DNA of 64,000 bases from Phaseolus vulgaris (GCF_000499845.2 NC_023753.2:20316918-20380917); one strand, 5' to 3'. Shown: positions 1 to 12,759, counted from the stretch's first letter. A program made the numbers and translations. The notes: a model not told the origin generated them from the sequence alone.

Positions 1-179
1 GTGGGTAATGTCCGTAGGTAATGTTGTTCGTAGGTAATATCTGTAGGTAATGTTGTTCGTAGGTAATATCTGTAGGTAATGTTGTTCGTAGGTAATATCC
101 GTAGGTAATTTTGAATTTACCTACGGACTCAGATCCATGAGTAAAAATCTGTAGATGATACTGATTTTTTTTTGTAGTG
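1..179. mobile_element. terminal/subterminal region of a CACTA (En/Spm-like) DNA transposon
   Basis: The segment is built from alternating 16- and 13-bp units that share the core GTAGGTAAT, followed by an inverted copy (ACCTACGG near 117-126). It ends at 179 with a T run and GTAGTG. Read on the minus strand this end begins CACTACAAAAAA, the classic CACTA terminus with subterminal repeats. The three bases outside (180-182, ACA) would be one copy of the 3-bp target duplication. The rest of the element lies left of the window, so its coding capacity cannot be judged. Confidence 0.66.
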
Positions 180-1026
180 ACATAACATATTGAAGCGCAG
201 TGCTTCCTGGGTTTTGGTTACTAGAGACAAGCTACCAAGGAAACAAAGTACTCCAGACAACTTGTGGTTTTGATATTGTTTGTTGGTTGTTGCATCATTA
301 TGTGATGTTTTGGACTTCTAGTTATATATTTTTTTATGTTCAAGCCATTTGATTCATAGGTAGAACATGTATAAATTTTTTTGAGATGGTATGTTACTAA
401 ATTGTAATAAGTTCTAAATTGAAGGTATCTAACCTCTTTTGTGTATATGGGTTAGGACATAATTTAATTGTCGCATTTTATTTAATGTAATTAGTTCATT
501 GTAGATAAAAAGAAATCAATTCACAATGTAAATTTCACAATGTAAATTTGTTTGTGACGTTAAAAATTCTTAAAAGTAACTCATTTCAATAATTTTCTTA
601 CTACTAATATTCAAAAAATCTAAAATTTGAATAAAAAAATCAATTTCAAGTCAATAAAAGGAAAAAAAAAGATATGGATGTACGATGTATTTGTATAAGT
701 TTATTGGAATGCGCTTCTAAAACTAGTCAGTGAAAATTATTATAATTTTGAAGCCCATGTTTCTAAAACAATGTTAATACAAGATACTTGTTTATATCAT
801 GTAATTTTTTAAAATAAATACCAGAAATTCTTAAAATAATGATAGAAGACACTCCAGTCCACACCCCGTAAAATACTAGAAAAAGTCGGAAGTACGTGTT
901 TGGTTTACTTTTGAAAAGTTATAGCAAAGACCAAAAACACGGTCGCTATAAGCACGTTAGGAGTGCACTGACTTTTGTTTATCCTTTCGCTGGTGGTTCC
1001 TCATTTCATTTCATTTGATCCAATCC
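180..1026. other. AT-rich intergenic region upstream of NADKc-1
   Basis: No coding frame, RNA gene or clear repeat is visible. It is the likely distal promoter of the kinase gene that starts at 1163. Confidence 0.5.
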
Positions 1027-1034
1027 TATAAATA
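1027..1034 (+). promoter_or_regulatory. TATA box of NADKc-1
   Basis: TATAAATA lies about 136 bp before the start codon. This would place transcription start near 1058-1066 and give a 5' leader of roughly 100 nt that is CT-rich and lacks an ATG. Confidence 0.55.
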
Positions 1035-1162
1035 AAGAGAAATTGATAGAAACAATAAAATAAGGTTGGGCAGCCACGCCATCATTGGCCTCTTCGCTCC
1101 ACTTCCATTCACTCTGCTTCCACCATCCATCTCTCATTCATTCTAAATCAATCTTCAACAAC

Positions 1163-4100
1163 ATGCAGCTGCAAGGTATGTCTTATGATAGTAAACCTAC
1201 TTATGTTTGAATCGTTAAAGACATATAAATTAATAAACGTAGCTATGTCTGTCTGTTTGTTTGTGTTTCAGATGGTTCTGTCGGTAAAGTGATTAACTTG
1301 ATAGCCTCACATGTTGTGACTGCGTCCTTCGCCGGAATAATTTCTGAGCAGTCAAGGGTGCTCGCAGACCACAACATCATTCCCCACCTACGCACATCAG
1401 ACTCTGGCCGTCTCATCAAGATTGAGAAGTTCTCTCACTATGTCGGTAATTACTAATTAATTAATTAATTAAACTCCTTTATCCCTTAATTAATTCTCAT
1501 GCTACTCCTTCAAATTAATCCTTCTAATATTATCTAATAATCAAGATGAAACCCAACTCCTAATAACATCAATGGATGCACTCCCAACACTCCTACAAAA
1601 AGCAAGAAACCGATTGTGACATAATTAGATAAGAAATAAGTGATATAATCTTGTTGAGAAAGTGAAATTTTCCACCTTTTCCTTCAAGGCCCTAGAATAA
1701 TTGTGCCAAAGCAGGAGAATAAATTTTATTTCATAATTATTTTTTTTCTAAATTAGACCTGTATTTTTTAAATTTTAATATAAAATTATGTTGAGAGATT
1801 ATCTTGTTTAATTTAAATTTAAGCCCCAGTGAATGGAATGGGTCTTCTTATTCTTTGTTCATTTTTTTTATATCCCCGTATCGTCCCAATTTCTCGGCAC
1901 GAGAGTCTTTTTCCTGCCTGTGTCGTTTCATTTACGCAGTAACCTCTTCGAAAATACAGATAAGTTTTTATTTTTCTTTGAAATTAATTTTTATAGAAAT
2001 ATACCACACAGGAATAATAACCAAGGGCGTGTTGGATTTAATTTTCTAAAACATTACATCTACTATACATATTTTTAATATTTTTCAATTGATTGGATAT
2101 GAAAGTCCAAAACTAAGCGCGTTAAAGCACGTTAATCAAACTCACAGTAAGAGAGAAATTTACACCCACTTTCTCTGATATTTATTGTGCTTCATCATTG
2201 CTTGTTTTTCAGGGGTTAACAGCGACTAGTCTTGTCCGTTTCTCATTATTATTAAACTTTATCGGCAAAGATTACATCAACTTTATCGCACAAATAAAAC
2301 GATTCACCTATTGTTTTAGAGCTTAAATTTAAATGATAGTTACTAAATATTGAAAAGGGAAAGGAAAAGTACAAATCAAAAAGTATTTTTCTTCAAATTT
2401 TATTTGATCCGATTTTTTTTTCTTTTACTAAAAAGGAAAATTAGTATTAAACTGGTTGGAGTAATCTAATTTATAAATCAGTTTTCATTTTCCTTCTTTT
2501 CCGGAAAAAAAAAAGAGAAAAAAATGAGTTAGGGTGGTCATGAACTATTGTTACAATGTATAATATTTTCAATGGGACATTAATATTCCACGCGATCATA
2601 AGTTTGACAATATTAAAAGAAGGAAGTGTAGTTGAAATTTGTCCTGTATGCACACCCTGCTTGAAATTCAGTATTATACTTTGACTTTTTCTTGGCGTTG
2701 AGAATATTTTTATTAGAATTCAAACCATGTGATTTCGTTGATTATAATTTAAAAAAAAAGGGAAAAAAAAAGAAAGAAAACATAGTTACATAGATGATGA
2801 GTTTGTTGAATGGTGAATGTGTGTTTTGCAGCTAGGCAAATGGGATTGGTAGAGAGCGAGGTTCCAGCAGTGTGCAGATTGGCCGATGAATATTTGATAA
2901 AATGGAAGGAATGTGAGGAAAGTATTGTTGAATATCTTGCTGATCAGAAGGACCCCACTTTACCAGGGAAATTGATTCATGAGTTTGAGCAATGCATCCT
3001 CACTTATTTCGCATTTCATTGGAACCAAGCTTCTTATGTCATTAGTCAGGTATATTTTCACTATTAAAAATGTTACTTTTATAACTATATAGTTAAAGAT
3101 ATTAATTTATAATTTTTTTTAAATTTCTCCTTCTTTTCAAATACTTCATATATTTTTGATAAAATATTATTTTTTCTTATTTTTAAAGGTTGTAATTTGA
3201 GGCAATTTACTATTGGATTGTCAATATATCAAGATTATTTTACTTTCTCTATTTTTATTATCTCGATAATAGTTTATTAATTTTTTTCAAGGTCCAACTT
3301 ATTTATTTTCTCAATTATTTACTATGTGTAGTTTAAGATCTATCAAATAGGATTATCGGGTATTGATTACGATCCATACATTCAATATATCCAATTAAAT
3401 ATAAAAAAGTGTTAAATGCTTTTTTTAAATACAAAATATTTATTATTTTTTATGACTCTACTTGTTTAGAGTTTTAATTAAAAATATTTTTTTTATTTAA
3501 ACTTTTTTTATCAAGATATTATAGATTGATATTTTATTAATTTTAATTTTTAAAATGTCTTATCAATTTTCTTAATAGACATGTTAAGGAAATTTTAATT
3601 CTTATTATTGTAAGTAAACCTTTTCGTCATTCTATTTCGTTATTCTATTGTACATTTTATATCAATTAGAGCATAAATAAAGAAATAAAAGAAAAGTATT
3701 ACAACTTGAGAATTAATATAGAAAAATATTAAGTTAAGAGAAGTAGTGTTAATAATACTTGTTCTTTAACAGTTAGACTTTTGAAATATTATTAATTTAA
3801 AAAGTTCAACATTTTAATTACTCTAAAAAAAATATTGTATTGTTTTACTCTTCTATAAAAACTTGAGACAGTAGCTAAATGAAGGATTAACAACTTCTTT
3901 TTATGGAGCTTTTAAGGAAAACGTTAACTCTTATTAATAAATGAATATTACTTTTTAGGTGACTATATTTTGTTTATTATTAAAGTTTTTTTTTCTGAAT
4001 TTTCAAAGTGTGTAAAAATGATTTTTGGACATAAGCAACATAGTTCACTTGAGTTGGTCTTACTTGCATTTACATGGGTCAAAAAGTACATGAATTTATA

Positions 4101-6109
4101 CTCTTTTTTTCTCTTATATGAATAATAATTTACTTTTCATATATTTTAGAGTTTCAACTTTTATATCGAGTACTTCTTTTAACAAATAAGTAAAAAAAAT
4201 TATATACAAATCTAAACATTTACGATATCATTGAAATATGCATTATGAAATGCGAGGGAATAGGGTGTGAGGTGAATGGCAGAATCATAGAGGGCAGAGT
4301 TGTAGGTGACTACTCCATTATTAATTATCACTGCATTGTTTATATTTACTTACGTACTTTTTTATGTGTTTCTTTGTTCAAGTCATACTTTTGTTAATTT
4401 AATAAAAAAAATTGTATTGTAAAAGATATTTGTGTTTAATTCCCTTGCATCAAGTGCAGGCATTGAGTGCTGAGTCACCAAAGAGAAAAGAGCTAAAAAA
4501 GATTCTATTAACAGCTACAAGGTAAATTTGATGGACTTATATGTAACTAATTTAACAATGAAAAAAAGTAGTTAGTAATAATATTTAAATGTATAAATTG
4601 AAATATTAATGAATTATTTAGACAAATTTAGTTGAAGTAATGATGGTGGTTGGTGTACAGGGAACAGAGGTTTGAAAGAGTAAGTAAGAATCTAAAAGTG
4701 GCTAGAGTGTTTACTACTTTGGTGGAAGAAATGAAAGTAATAAATGGTGACAAACAAAAGAGGAATCACACGATCTCCGCTATCAACAGTGAGAGATGTC
4801 CAGTGCTTCTACTCATGGGAGGTGGCATGGGAGCCGGAAAAAGCACCATTCTTAAAGACATTCTTAAAGAGTAAGCAACATATTTAACTTTTATATGAAC
4901 ATATTAAATTGGCTAGCTTTGGAAATTTACATAGATTTAACTTTTATATGTATTGATCGGTTTGGCAGATCATCTTGGTCAGGAGTAACTTCAAATGCTG
5001 TAGTGGTTGAGGCAGATGCTTTTAAAGAGCGTGATGTCATATTCAGAGCCCTTAGTTCAAGAGGTCATTATGATGACATGCTCCAAACTGCCGAACTTGT
5101 ATGCTTCTTTGTCAATACCTTCTTTCGTAATTTAGCTATGTCTATGGATGAGATATAATAGAAGTTTATAAGCTAATGATTGAAATCTGAACAGGTGCAT
5201 CAATCGTCCACTAATGCTGCATCATCTCTGCTAGTGACAGCTTTAAATGAGGGTCGAGATGTAATCATGGATGGTACCTTATCATGGAAACCATTCGTGG
5301 AACAAACTATTGCTATGACAAGAAATGTTCACAAATATAGGTACCGGATGGGTGTAGGGTATAAAGTATCTGAGGATGGTACAATAATTACTGAAAATTA
5401 CTGGGAGCAACTAAATGGGGCAGAAGAACAACAACAACCAAGCACACGAAAGCCTTACAGAATTAAGCTCGTTGGTGTGGTTTGTGATGCCTATCTTGCT
5501 GTTGTTAGAGGCATTAGGTATGCATATATGTTTGCAACTTCTACCATGTTATTAGTTTGGGAATTGGTTTTATATGGATATGACAATGAACATTTTCCAA
5601 TGGAATTTTGATAGGAGAGCTGTTATGACAGGGAGAGCAGTGAGGGTAAATTCACAACTGAAATCTCACAAAAGATTTGCCAATGCATTTCCTAGATATT
5701 GCGAACTTGTTGATGATGCCAGACTGTACTGTACAAATGCTGTTGGTGGACCAGCAGAGGTAAATTCCAACAACTTTTGAAAACTCTTGTGATGAAATGA
5801 TTAATTATAGACTTGTGTACAATTAATTTAAAGTCAAAAGGCTAACAAGGTAGTAACACATGACAGCTTGTATGGTGGAAGGATGATGATCACAATCTGC
5901 TAGATCGGAAAGAAATAAATTTATTGGAAATGATAGGCAGAGTAAACACTGAAGCTGATTCCATCTACGAACTTTACAAGGAACCAAGTCTTATAATGGG
6001 ATTAGGTTCTATTTGGAAAGACATTATTATTTCACCTTCAAGGTGTAATGCTCAAAAGGAATTAAGGGAATCCATTCAGAAAATAGAAAAATCCATTCAA
6101 AAACGGTAG
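1163..6109 (+). CDS. NADKc: calmodulin-dependent NAD kinase (NADKc)-like P-loop kinase, copy 1
   Basis: Predicted exons are 1163-1175, 1272-1445, 2832-3049, 4460-4521, 4661-4870, 4969-5098, 5195-5517, 5615-5759 and 5867-6109. All junctions are GT-AG and join in frame to 505 aa. A weakly hydrophobic N-terminus (residues 9-32) is followed by a helical region. A basic stretch comes next (about 140-185, rich in K/R with spaced hydrophobics), a plausible calmodulin-binding segment. The kinase core has a Walker A loop GGGMGAGKST (209-218), Asp242 in EADAF and a DGT motif (295-297), as in zeta-toxin-fold kinases. Known: Arabidopsis At1g04280 (NADKc) has this architecture and phosphorylates NAD+ to NADP+ in response to Ca2+/calmodulin. 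Inferred: the same activity here; paralogues of this family may differ in function. The first coding exon is only 13 nt. The start was chosen because it matches the micro-exon of the second copy and follows a TATA box. Confidence 0.82.
3478..3615 (+). repeat. dispersed AT-rich repeat, copy A (intron 3 of NADKc-1)
   Basis: This intronic segment is closely similar to 6547-6706, about 3 kb downstream, in the same orientation. A shared core runs from TCAAGATATT through TTAAAATGTCTTATCA to ATGTTAAG. It may be a MITE or a small duplicated segment. I could not define terminal repeats or target duplications. Confidence 0.55.
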
Positions 6110-7849
6110 CCAATATTATTTACCCAAAGCCAATTTTGGAGTAGCTAACAAGGTTTGAGGTATTAACTTGTGTTTTATTGTCATTCCATGTTGAAATGAA
6201 GATATTTGAATGTCTAAATTATATACTTGTCTTTAACTTTGTACAAAAGATGGTATAATCAAAATTTCGGTAATTTAGTTTTCATTTGTAAGTGTCTTAT
6301 TTAACTCCTAATTTGTAATTGATTTGTAACTTTCTTATTTAACTTCTAATTTGTAATAGTAAAATACTATAAAAAACAATGAATATCATAAAAAACAATG
6401 TATCTATATATAAAAATACATATAAATGAATATCATAAAGCGAATTCTATTTTTTTTTTCAATTTGGTATAAGAGTTTAGAAATTATTTTTTTATAAATT
6501 CATGGAGATATTAGCTGAAGAGATGGTAATGGTATAGAAATTTACAATAACTAAAAATATTTTTATTTTTTAAAAAACTTTCTTTTATCAAGATATTGTA
6601 TATTGATCTTAGATAAGATTTTATTAATTTTAATTTTTAAAATGTCTTATCATTTTTCTTAATAGAGATGTTAAGAGAATTTTTTATTCTTATTATCATA
6701 AGACATTTTCTTGATTCTAATGTAAGGTCCTAAATTCTCACGTCTAAAAACTAATATAATAGGTATGTAATTTTTAATTAACATATAAAGATAAATGTAT
6801 ATAAATATCTTAATATATATTTTCTTTATAGAGATTTTAATATATATAAAAGTTTAAAAATAAAACATTCAAAATAAAAACATCACATCTTCTAGCTGCT
6901 CATTGAGGAGCTCTATCACCTGCAACCTCATTTATTTCCGTGTAAATACACGAATACATGATTATCATAGTTAAAGAAAACAAAACACAACAAATAAAAA
7001 GGTAAACTAGTAAAAAAAATTCTATATAATTTCAATTTTAATTAACAAACATAAAGACATCAACTTTCATACATTTTCACAAAACCATCAAGTGTCTATC
7101 AAATTCATAATTCATCTTTCTCATGTCAGACTTCTATTGACCCACAACACATAAACACTTGACTCTACTTTGGGAAAACCAATATTAAAATTAACATTGA
7201 GAGACCTGCACTTGTCATACAACCCATTGTGAATCCACGTAACCATGCATATAAAAATATCTCAACCTCAACCTCTTCGTAGGACAGGGTTCATATAATC
7301 TGAAAGACCAGGTTTTTTTTCACACTCCAGACATAATCATATGAACCTCCTTCAACTCTCACCACCTGGTACTTTTCATCTATATGATTCCAAGATACTA
7401 GTAGACTCGAGATCGTTCCTTTTAAAGAGTACATAACAAATCAATACACTATCCTAAATATTTAAACATGGTAACTTTTTTCCTAAAAATACTATGTCTC
7501 AATCACATTTTCACATCATTACATACTTCATTGAACACCATTAAATCACATCAAAGTTTAAATTTCTAAACAATTCAATATATATAACAAATTTCACATA
7601 AATGCATAATTATTTACTTTTTATCATATAATTAAATAAATAAAAATTTATATTTAATAAAAATAAAATATATAATAAACCAAGTTTCCATAGGCAAAAA
7701 TAAAAATTTCATTTTTTTAGCTTGAGCAAAAATTATCTTGTTTGAGCGAGAATGAACCTCTCTCAAGCAAAAATCCTCTCGCTTGAGCGGATATTAACTT
7801 GAGAACATCCCAAAATTCACTCGATTTTCGCACATGAAGTTAGTGAGAA
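6110..7849. other. intergenic AT-rich region with a CTCGCTTGAGCG-type motif near the right end
   Basis: This holds the 3' flank of NADKc-1 (probably its poly(A) region around 6180-6260) and then AT-rich sequence without a supportable gene. From about 7718 to 7806 there are several imperfect copies of CTCGCTTGAGCG/TTGAGCGAGAA, a motif style also present at 63757-63895. Positions 6900-7690 look repeat-derived but I cannot assign a family. Confidence 0.4.
6547..6706 (+). repeat. dispersed AT-rich repeat, copy B (downstream of NADKc-1)
   Basis: Partner of 3478-3615. The alignment is nearly continuous, with small indels, including a short extra segment in this copy after the TATTGAT stretch. Confidence 0.55.
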
Positions 7850-9115
7850 GTGCACATGCGTGGTCTCCACGCGGCCACGCGCAGTAGGTCGCCCTCAAAC
7901 CCTAAGGGTCCACGAGGCGACGACAGAGATAAGGCCCCCGTGAAACAACAATCCTATCAAAGGCCTAATACGAGGGGGCGTGGGAGAGATAACATGTCGC
8001 CAAGGCACAACTTCATAGTGGAACTAAAAGACCTCATCGCTATCCCAAACATAGAATAGAGGCTGAAGGTGCCTCCCAAGATCGACAAGAGGCTCGGGCC
8101 CAATGAGAACGCCTGGTGTGAGTTCCACAAAGCATACGAGCACCCCATACGCAATTGCTTAGCGCTGGGACACCAACTAGATGAGTTGGTGAAGAACGGT
8201 CTCCTAAGAGATTATCTGCAAGAGAAACAGAGGACCGAGGATGCGGCGACAACAGGGGGTGGTCTGGGGCATGAAGTCCCCGTGCATGGTGAGGTCCATA
8301 CCATCGCAGGAGGGTTCTCGGGCGGAGGCTATACCGCTTCTCAGCGAAGGAGATACGCACGAACGGTAATGTCGGTAGAAGCAAAGAGAACCGACGATGC
8401 CTTCGACGTAGACCTGGTCTTTACTAAGGCCGACCTAGAGGACGTTGTCCCCCATGACAACGATCCAGTGGTGATTTCGGCGGTAATCGTAGGAAGGAAG
8501 GTGCACCGTGTGCTAGTAGATCAGGGAAGCTCGGCAGACGTAATGTTCTAGACGACCTTCAACAAACTGCAACTATCCCCCGACATGCTAAGGCCCTTAT
8601 GGCGGCTGTCTCTACGGTTTCGCAGGAGACCAGGTATAGGTGCGGGATACTTGGAGTTGAGGACTACCTTCACAGATGGCACCGCGTCACGAACAGAGAG
8701 CATTAGGTACCTTGTCGTCAACGCCTTCTCTGCTTATAACATGTTGTTGGGTAGACCAACACTAAATAGGTTAGGGGCGGTGCCGTCGACAAGGCACATG
8801 AAGATGAAGCTACCGGACCTGACAGGGAAGGTGATTACCATCAAACCAGATCAGAAGGAGGCCAAGCGATGCTACGAGAATGGCCTCAAAGCAAGGCGAG
8901 GGGTATCTATGGTCACTAATGGACCACCGTACACTGAGGGAAATCCCCTGCCCAAGATCAGCCGCTCCAAACCTGACGAGGTCGTAGCAGAAATCGCCCG
9001 CAGGACCAAATCTGATTCGTTTGGCAGCTCTGGGAAAGAGAGATTGGAGAGAAAGTCTCCAACCGAAGCAACATCCCCGATCAAACGGTGCGAACCCTGG
9101 TTGAGAAGACCGTAG
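7850..9115 (+). pseudogene. gag C-terminus and protease remnant of element Y
   Basis: The frame aligns with the gag of element 1 from the basic/RG-rich region through LIAIPNI and a CxxHx4Hx4C zinc-knuckle-like motif (CEFH...C). It continues to the protease, where the active site reads VDQGSSADV, then a LELRTTF / LLGRPTLNR tail. In-frame TAG codons lie at 8057-8059 and 8549-8551. A pair of compensating frameshifts lies near 8596-8640. After about 9000 similarity fades until a short match to the pol C-terminus near 9370-9415 (PRT.NAT). About 4 kb of pol has therefore been deleted. Confidence 0.7.
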
Positions 9116-9539
9116 AGTCCATAACCGGGATAACCAATGAGGATTTTTTAGGTAGTTGGCTCGACCCCCGAACAAAGACAAGGTCAGTTTCAAGGTCTTA
9201 CACACAGGGGAAACAGAGTATGTTAAGAACCTGGAGAGAAAGACCAGGTACCAAGGAATGCAACCCCGTTAGTTTCGCAACCGCTCTCCCCCGTGTGGAC
9301 CAATTCCCTCAGGAAAACAAAGATCTTTGGGGACGAAGCATGCATGTTTAGGCGCTGAAGCAGGGCTCAGTTCCTCGCACACGGAACGCAACCGACTACA
9401 AGTTTATATCAGTTAAGCAGGAATATTGTACGTGGTATTAGATGACACTCTTTTTCCCTTACAATGGTTTTTTAATGAGATTCCCAGATAATTAGGATTG
9501 AAATATTTTCTCGAGTTATGTACAATTCAGTTAAGAACT

Positions 9540-10080
9540 TGTTTTCCTTGCGTTGGAGGTCTTGTGAGCGGAGAGGTAGGTTCGTAGAGAACACCTCCCC
9601 TCTCGAGTGAGAGTGCCAAGGTTGAACGAAATAGTTCGCCAAATAAATCATCCTCGCCCTCGAGCAAAGCTGAGGTCAGTTAATAGATAAATCCTTCTCG
9701 CCCTCAAGCGAAGCTGAGGTCAGTTAATAGATAAATCCTCCTCGCCCTCGAGCGAAGTTGAGTTCAGTTAAGCAGTTGTTTTCCTCGCGTTAGAAGCCTC
9801 GTAGGCGGAGAGGTAGGTTCGCAGAGAACACCCCCTATCGAGTGAGAATGCTAAGGTTAAACGTAATACTTATCAGTTAACTCCTCCTCGCCCTTGAGCG
9901 AAGCTGAGGTCAGTCAAGAATTAATTTCCCTTGCACTAGAAGCCTTAGGAGTAGAGAGGAAGGTTCGTGAGAGAACACCTCCCCTCGTGAGTGAAATTGC
10001 CGAGGCAATAATTCGCTAGATAAATCCTCCGCGCCTTTGAGCGAAGCCGAGGTCAATCGAGAGAATTCGTCTCCCTTGCG
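9540..10080 (+). repeat. short tandem repeats between pol and antisense ORF of element Y
   Basis: There are repeated units of about 40-60 bp containing CTCGCCCTCGAGCGAAG followed by CTGAGGTCAGTTAATAGAT (for example 9652-9690, 9703-9740, 9750-9775, 9885-9915, 10028-10055). They are interleaved with a longer unit containing GAGAGGTAGGTTCG near 9573, 9809 and 9955. The same kind of array occupies the same place in elements 1 and 2. Confidence 0.65.
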
Positions 10081-10302
10081 AAAGCGCTAAGAAGGGACAA
10101 CCCAACTCACAGTGAAACCTCTCCTCATGATAAGGGGAACATGCAACAGAACACTAAAGGAAATGTCTCGGCGCCAGGCACCATGATAGAAGCAGTCATG
10201 AGAATTAAAAAGCAGCTCGACATATAGAAATAAAGCAGATATGAGTTCGTAAAGTAAAGGTAGCAAACAGATAAAAGAGTTTGAATATTATCTAAATACA
10301 AA

Positions 10303-10543
10303 TCAAGGAAGGACCTTGGGAACGATCTTCCCATTTTCAACCAGGTTCAACGCGGAGAAGGTCGTAGTATCCATTCTAGGATGCACACAAGCAACTTGAG
10401 CAAGAGCATCCTTAAATCCCTCGTCGTAAGCGTCGAGAACATCTCCAGTCTGGTCAGCCTCAGCTTCCTCAAAGGTTTTGGCTTGCTGACGAAATTCGGC
10501 CTTCGCTCGATCCAGTTGCGCCTCAAGGCTGGTGGACCTTCGT
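10303..10543 (-). pseudogene. C-terminal part of the antisense ORF of element Y
   Basis: On the minus strand this encodes a coiled-coil segment and ends with a tail similar to the antisense ORFs of elements 1 and 2 (ALAQVAC..., then NGKIVP). The frame enters from element X at 10544. Its upstream part is at 15061-15792 on the other side of that insertion. Confidence 0.62.
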
Positions 10544-11631
10544 TGATGACTTTTTATGGCAAGTGCATCGCGTTTGTCAGAAGTACTAATTGTCCCTAAG
10601 GACGGATATCGATCCCACAAGGAACAATGAATTATCGAGTACAATAATCACTAAAAATAAAAACAGAACAATTAAAAGAATTTTGAATTAACTGTGATCA
10701 ATAAGAAAACAAACAAAGAATTAGTTGTTTCGATTGAAAAAATAAGGATTAGTTTCATCTCTCTCACTCTCAAGTATTTTGATTAGCATGTCAATATTAA
10801 GTTCTTTGATTGAAATTGATGCCCATATAAAAATCATTTATATTGATTCCTCGCATATAAAATCCTTAAGAATGTCCCCAAACTATTGATCTCTCGCATA
10901 ATTATAAGAACAACTTAGAACGAAGCTCAGACGTTTAATAGCAATTAACATTTCAAGTCTATTCCTAACACTCAAATATGTTAAGTATTGTTGTTTAGGT
11001 CCGAACCCTAAAAATACCTCCCGGTCAGATTTAAGATTCTCAATTTGTCACGGAAAATTAAAAGTAAAACAACAATACCAATCATCAATCAAGAACTGAA
11101 TATTAATATATAAGATATCACCTCAATACATAAGAGTTTGAGCAGATTACTCCCAATCCCAAAAGGGTAGAATTAGCCACGCATACTTCTAGCACCTTCC
11201 ATTCTCCCAATTGGGTTAACATTCACTCTATGGTGTTTTCCTCTCAATTTGGCACCCTAGGGTTGAGCCTCTAGCCCTCTATTTATCCTAGTTTTCTAGG
11301 GTTAGGTTGCTTCCTGTGTCGTGCTAATGAGCTAAATGATAAAACATAAAAAGGTCCAATCTTTCTTTGCATCTTTTTCCATTTTGGGACCTTCAGGCTT
11401 TATCTTTTTAGCTCAAATTATTCTCCTTTATTTCAAATCTTCAGTCTTCCCTATAAATCTGCAATTAACACCAAATTTAGGAATAAAATAATCTTATTCA
11501 AATAAAGCTCATAAAAATGTAAAAAAGTATAAATTCATAAATTAGGGATTATTTTATATGTAAATTAGCAATAAATCCTCATAAGTGTCTATATTTTAAT
11601 ATGAAACATTACTGAAATTAGGCATTTATCA
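10544..11631 (-). repeat. 3' LTR of element X
   Basis: It starts TGATAAATGCC and ends GTCATCA on the minus strand. It is near-identical to 14037-15062 apart from scattered substitutions, short indels and the terminal 51 bp. Confidence 0.75.
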
Positions 11632-11644
11632 CTATCCCCAACTT
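11632..11644 (-). promoter_or_regulatory. polypurine tract of element X
   Basis: On the minus strand the sequence AAGTTGGGGATAG directly precedes the LTR start TGATAAATG. This is the expected place for the plus-strand primer. Confidence 0.6.
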
Positions 11645-12759
11645 AGAATCTTGCTTGTCCTCTAGCAAAGTAAATGAATATATTTGAATTTAAATATCAA
11701 ACAACTTAATTCACTAAACAAGAGATCAAATTAAAAACTTATAATGCTTCCAAATTCAAATATAGAAAAATATAGACACAATCAACTTCCAGGATCAAAG
11801 CAAAACAAACAAATGACAATTCATCAAGGAATATCTTCTCATATGCCTCACAGGTGAGTGTTTCTCTCTATTTTCACTGAATCATAACAAATCACGGTTG
11901 TTTTTCATTTTATCTTCAAATCACAAACATATTAGAAACATGAATCTTGAGGTCTTTTGCAGGGTTGTAGTGAGACTAGGCTTCCAAAAAAAATATTGGT
12001 TTTTCTTAGATAACAAAATGCACATCTTAAAGAAGAAGAGCATACCTACAATTCACTTATAGAGAACATATATGTTATATAATAACCACTTTCTTTCAAT
12101 GTCCTTTTTCCTCATTATCTTTATGACTTTTCATGATTTTCATGATGATTTTTTTTTCTTTTCTAATTCTTTTTCTTTTTCTATTTTTTTTTCAATAATA
12201 GGAAAAGATTATTCCTGTTTTCAACTTTTTGAGCTTTCACAATCATAACCAACCACTCTCTTTTTCTATATGTATTGCATCTATGTTCTCCTTCCTTAAA
12301 CATGCTAAAGGGTTGGAAAATATATCATTAAAGGTTAAGGTGCAATATTAACAAAAATTTCTTGGCCCAAAAGGGGATATAAAAAAAATGGAATTCTAAT
12401 ATAAAGGTTGGCTTTTTGGCCCTGGCTCCTAATTAACACAAAAAATGCCTCAATCATCTTCATGCTCTTTTATGATGCAAAAAAAATAAAATAAATAAAG
12501 CAACCACAACTGTCAATTCATCAGTAAAATTCTCAAAACTGTTTAAGGTTCACACACTCACTTGGTTTAATTGGTCTCATTCCTTTTTGTCTTGTCATTA
12601 TCTGTCCTAATCAATCATCCTGTTAAATTTTCATGTATCATAATTTTAACTACATTTGAATAGGGATTCAATCATATTTTCTTTTCTAACCTGTGTCTAA
12701 TTCATCTCACTATTTAATATTTAAACACAAACTCTTTTTTCCACAATTCAAAATTAATA

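Noticed and set aside
4661..5517. A toxin-antitoxin system, suggested by the zeta-toxin fold
   Set aside because: The gene is a nine-intron plant nuclear gene with an N-terminal anchor and no antitoxin partner. The fold is shared with the plant NADKc enzymes.
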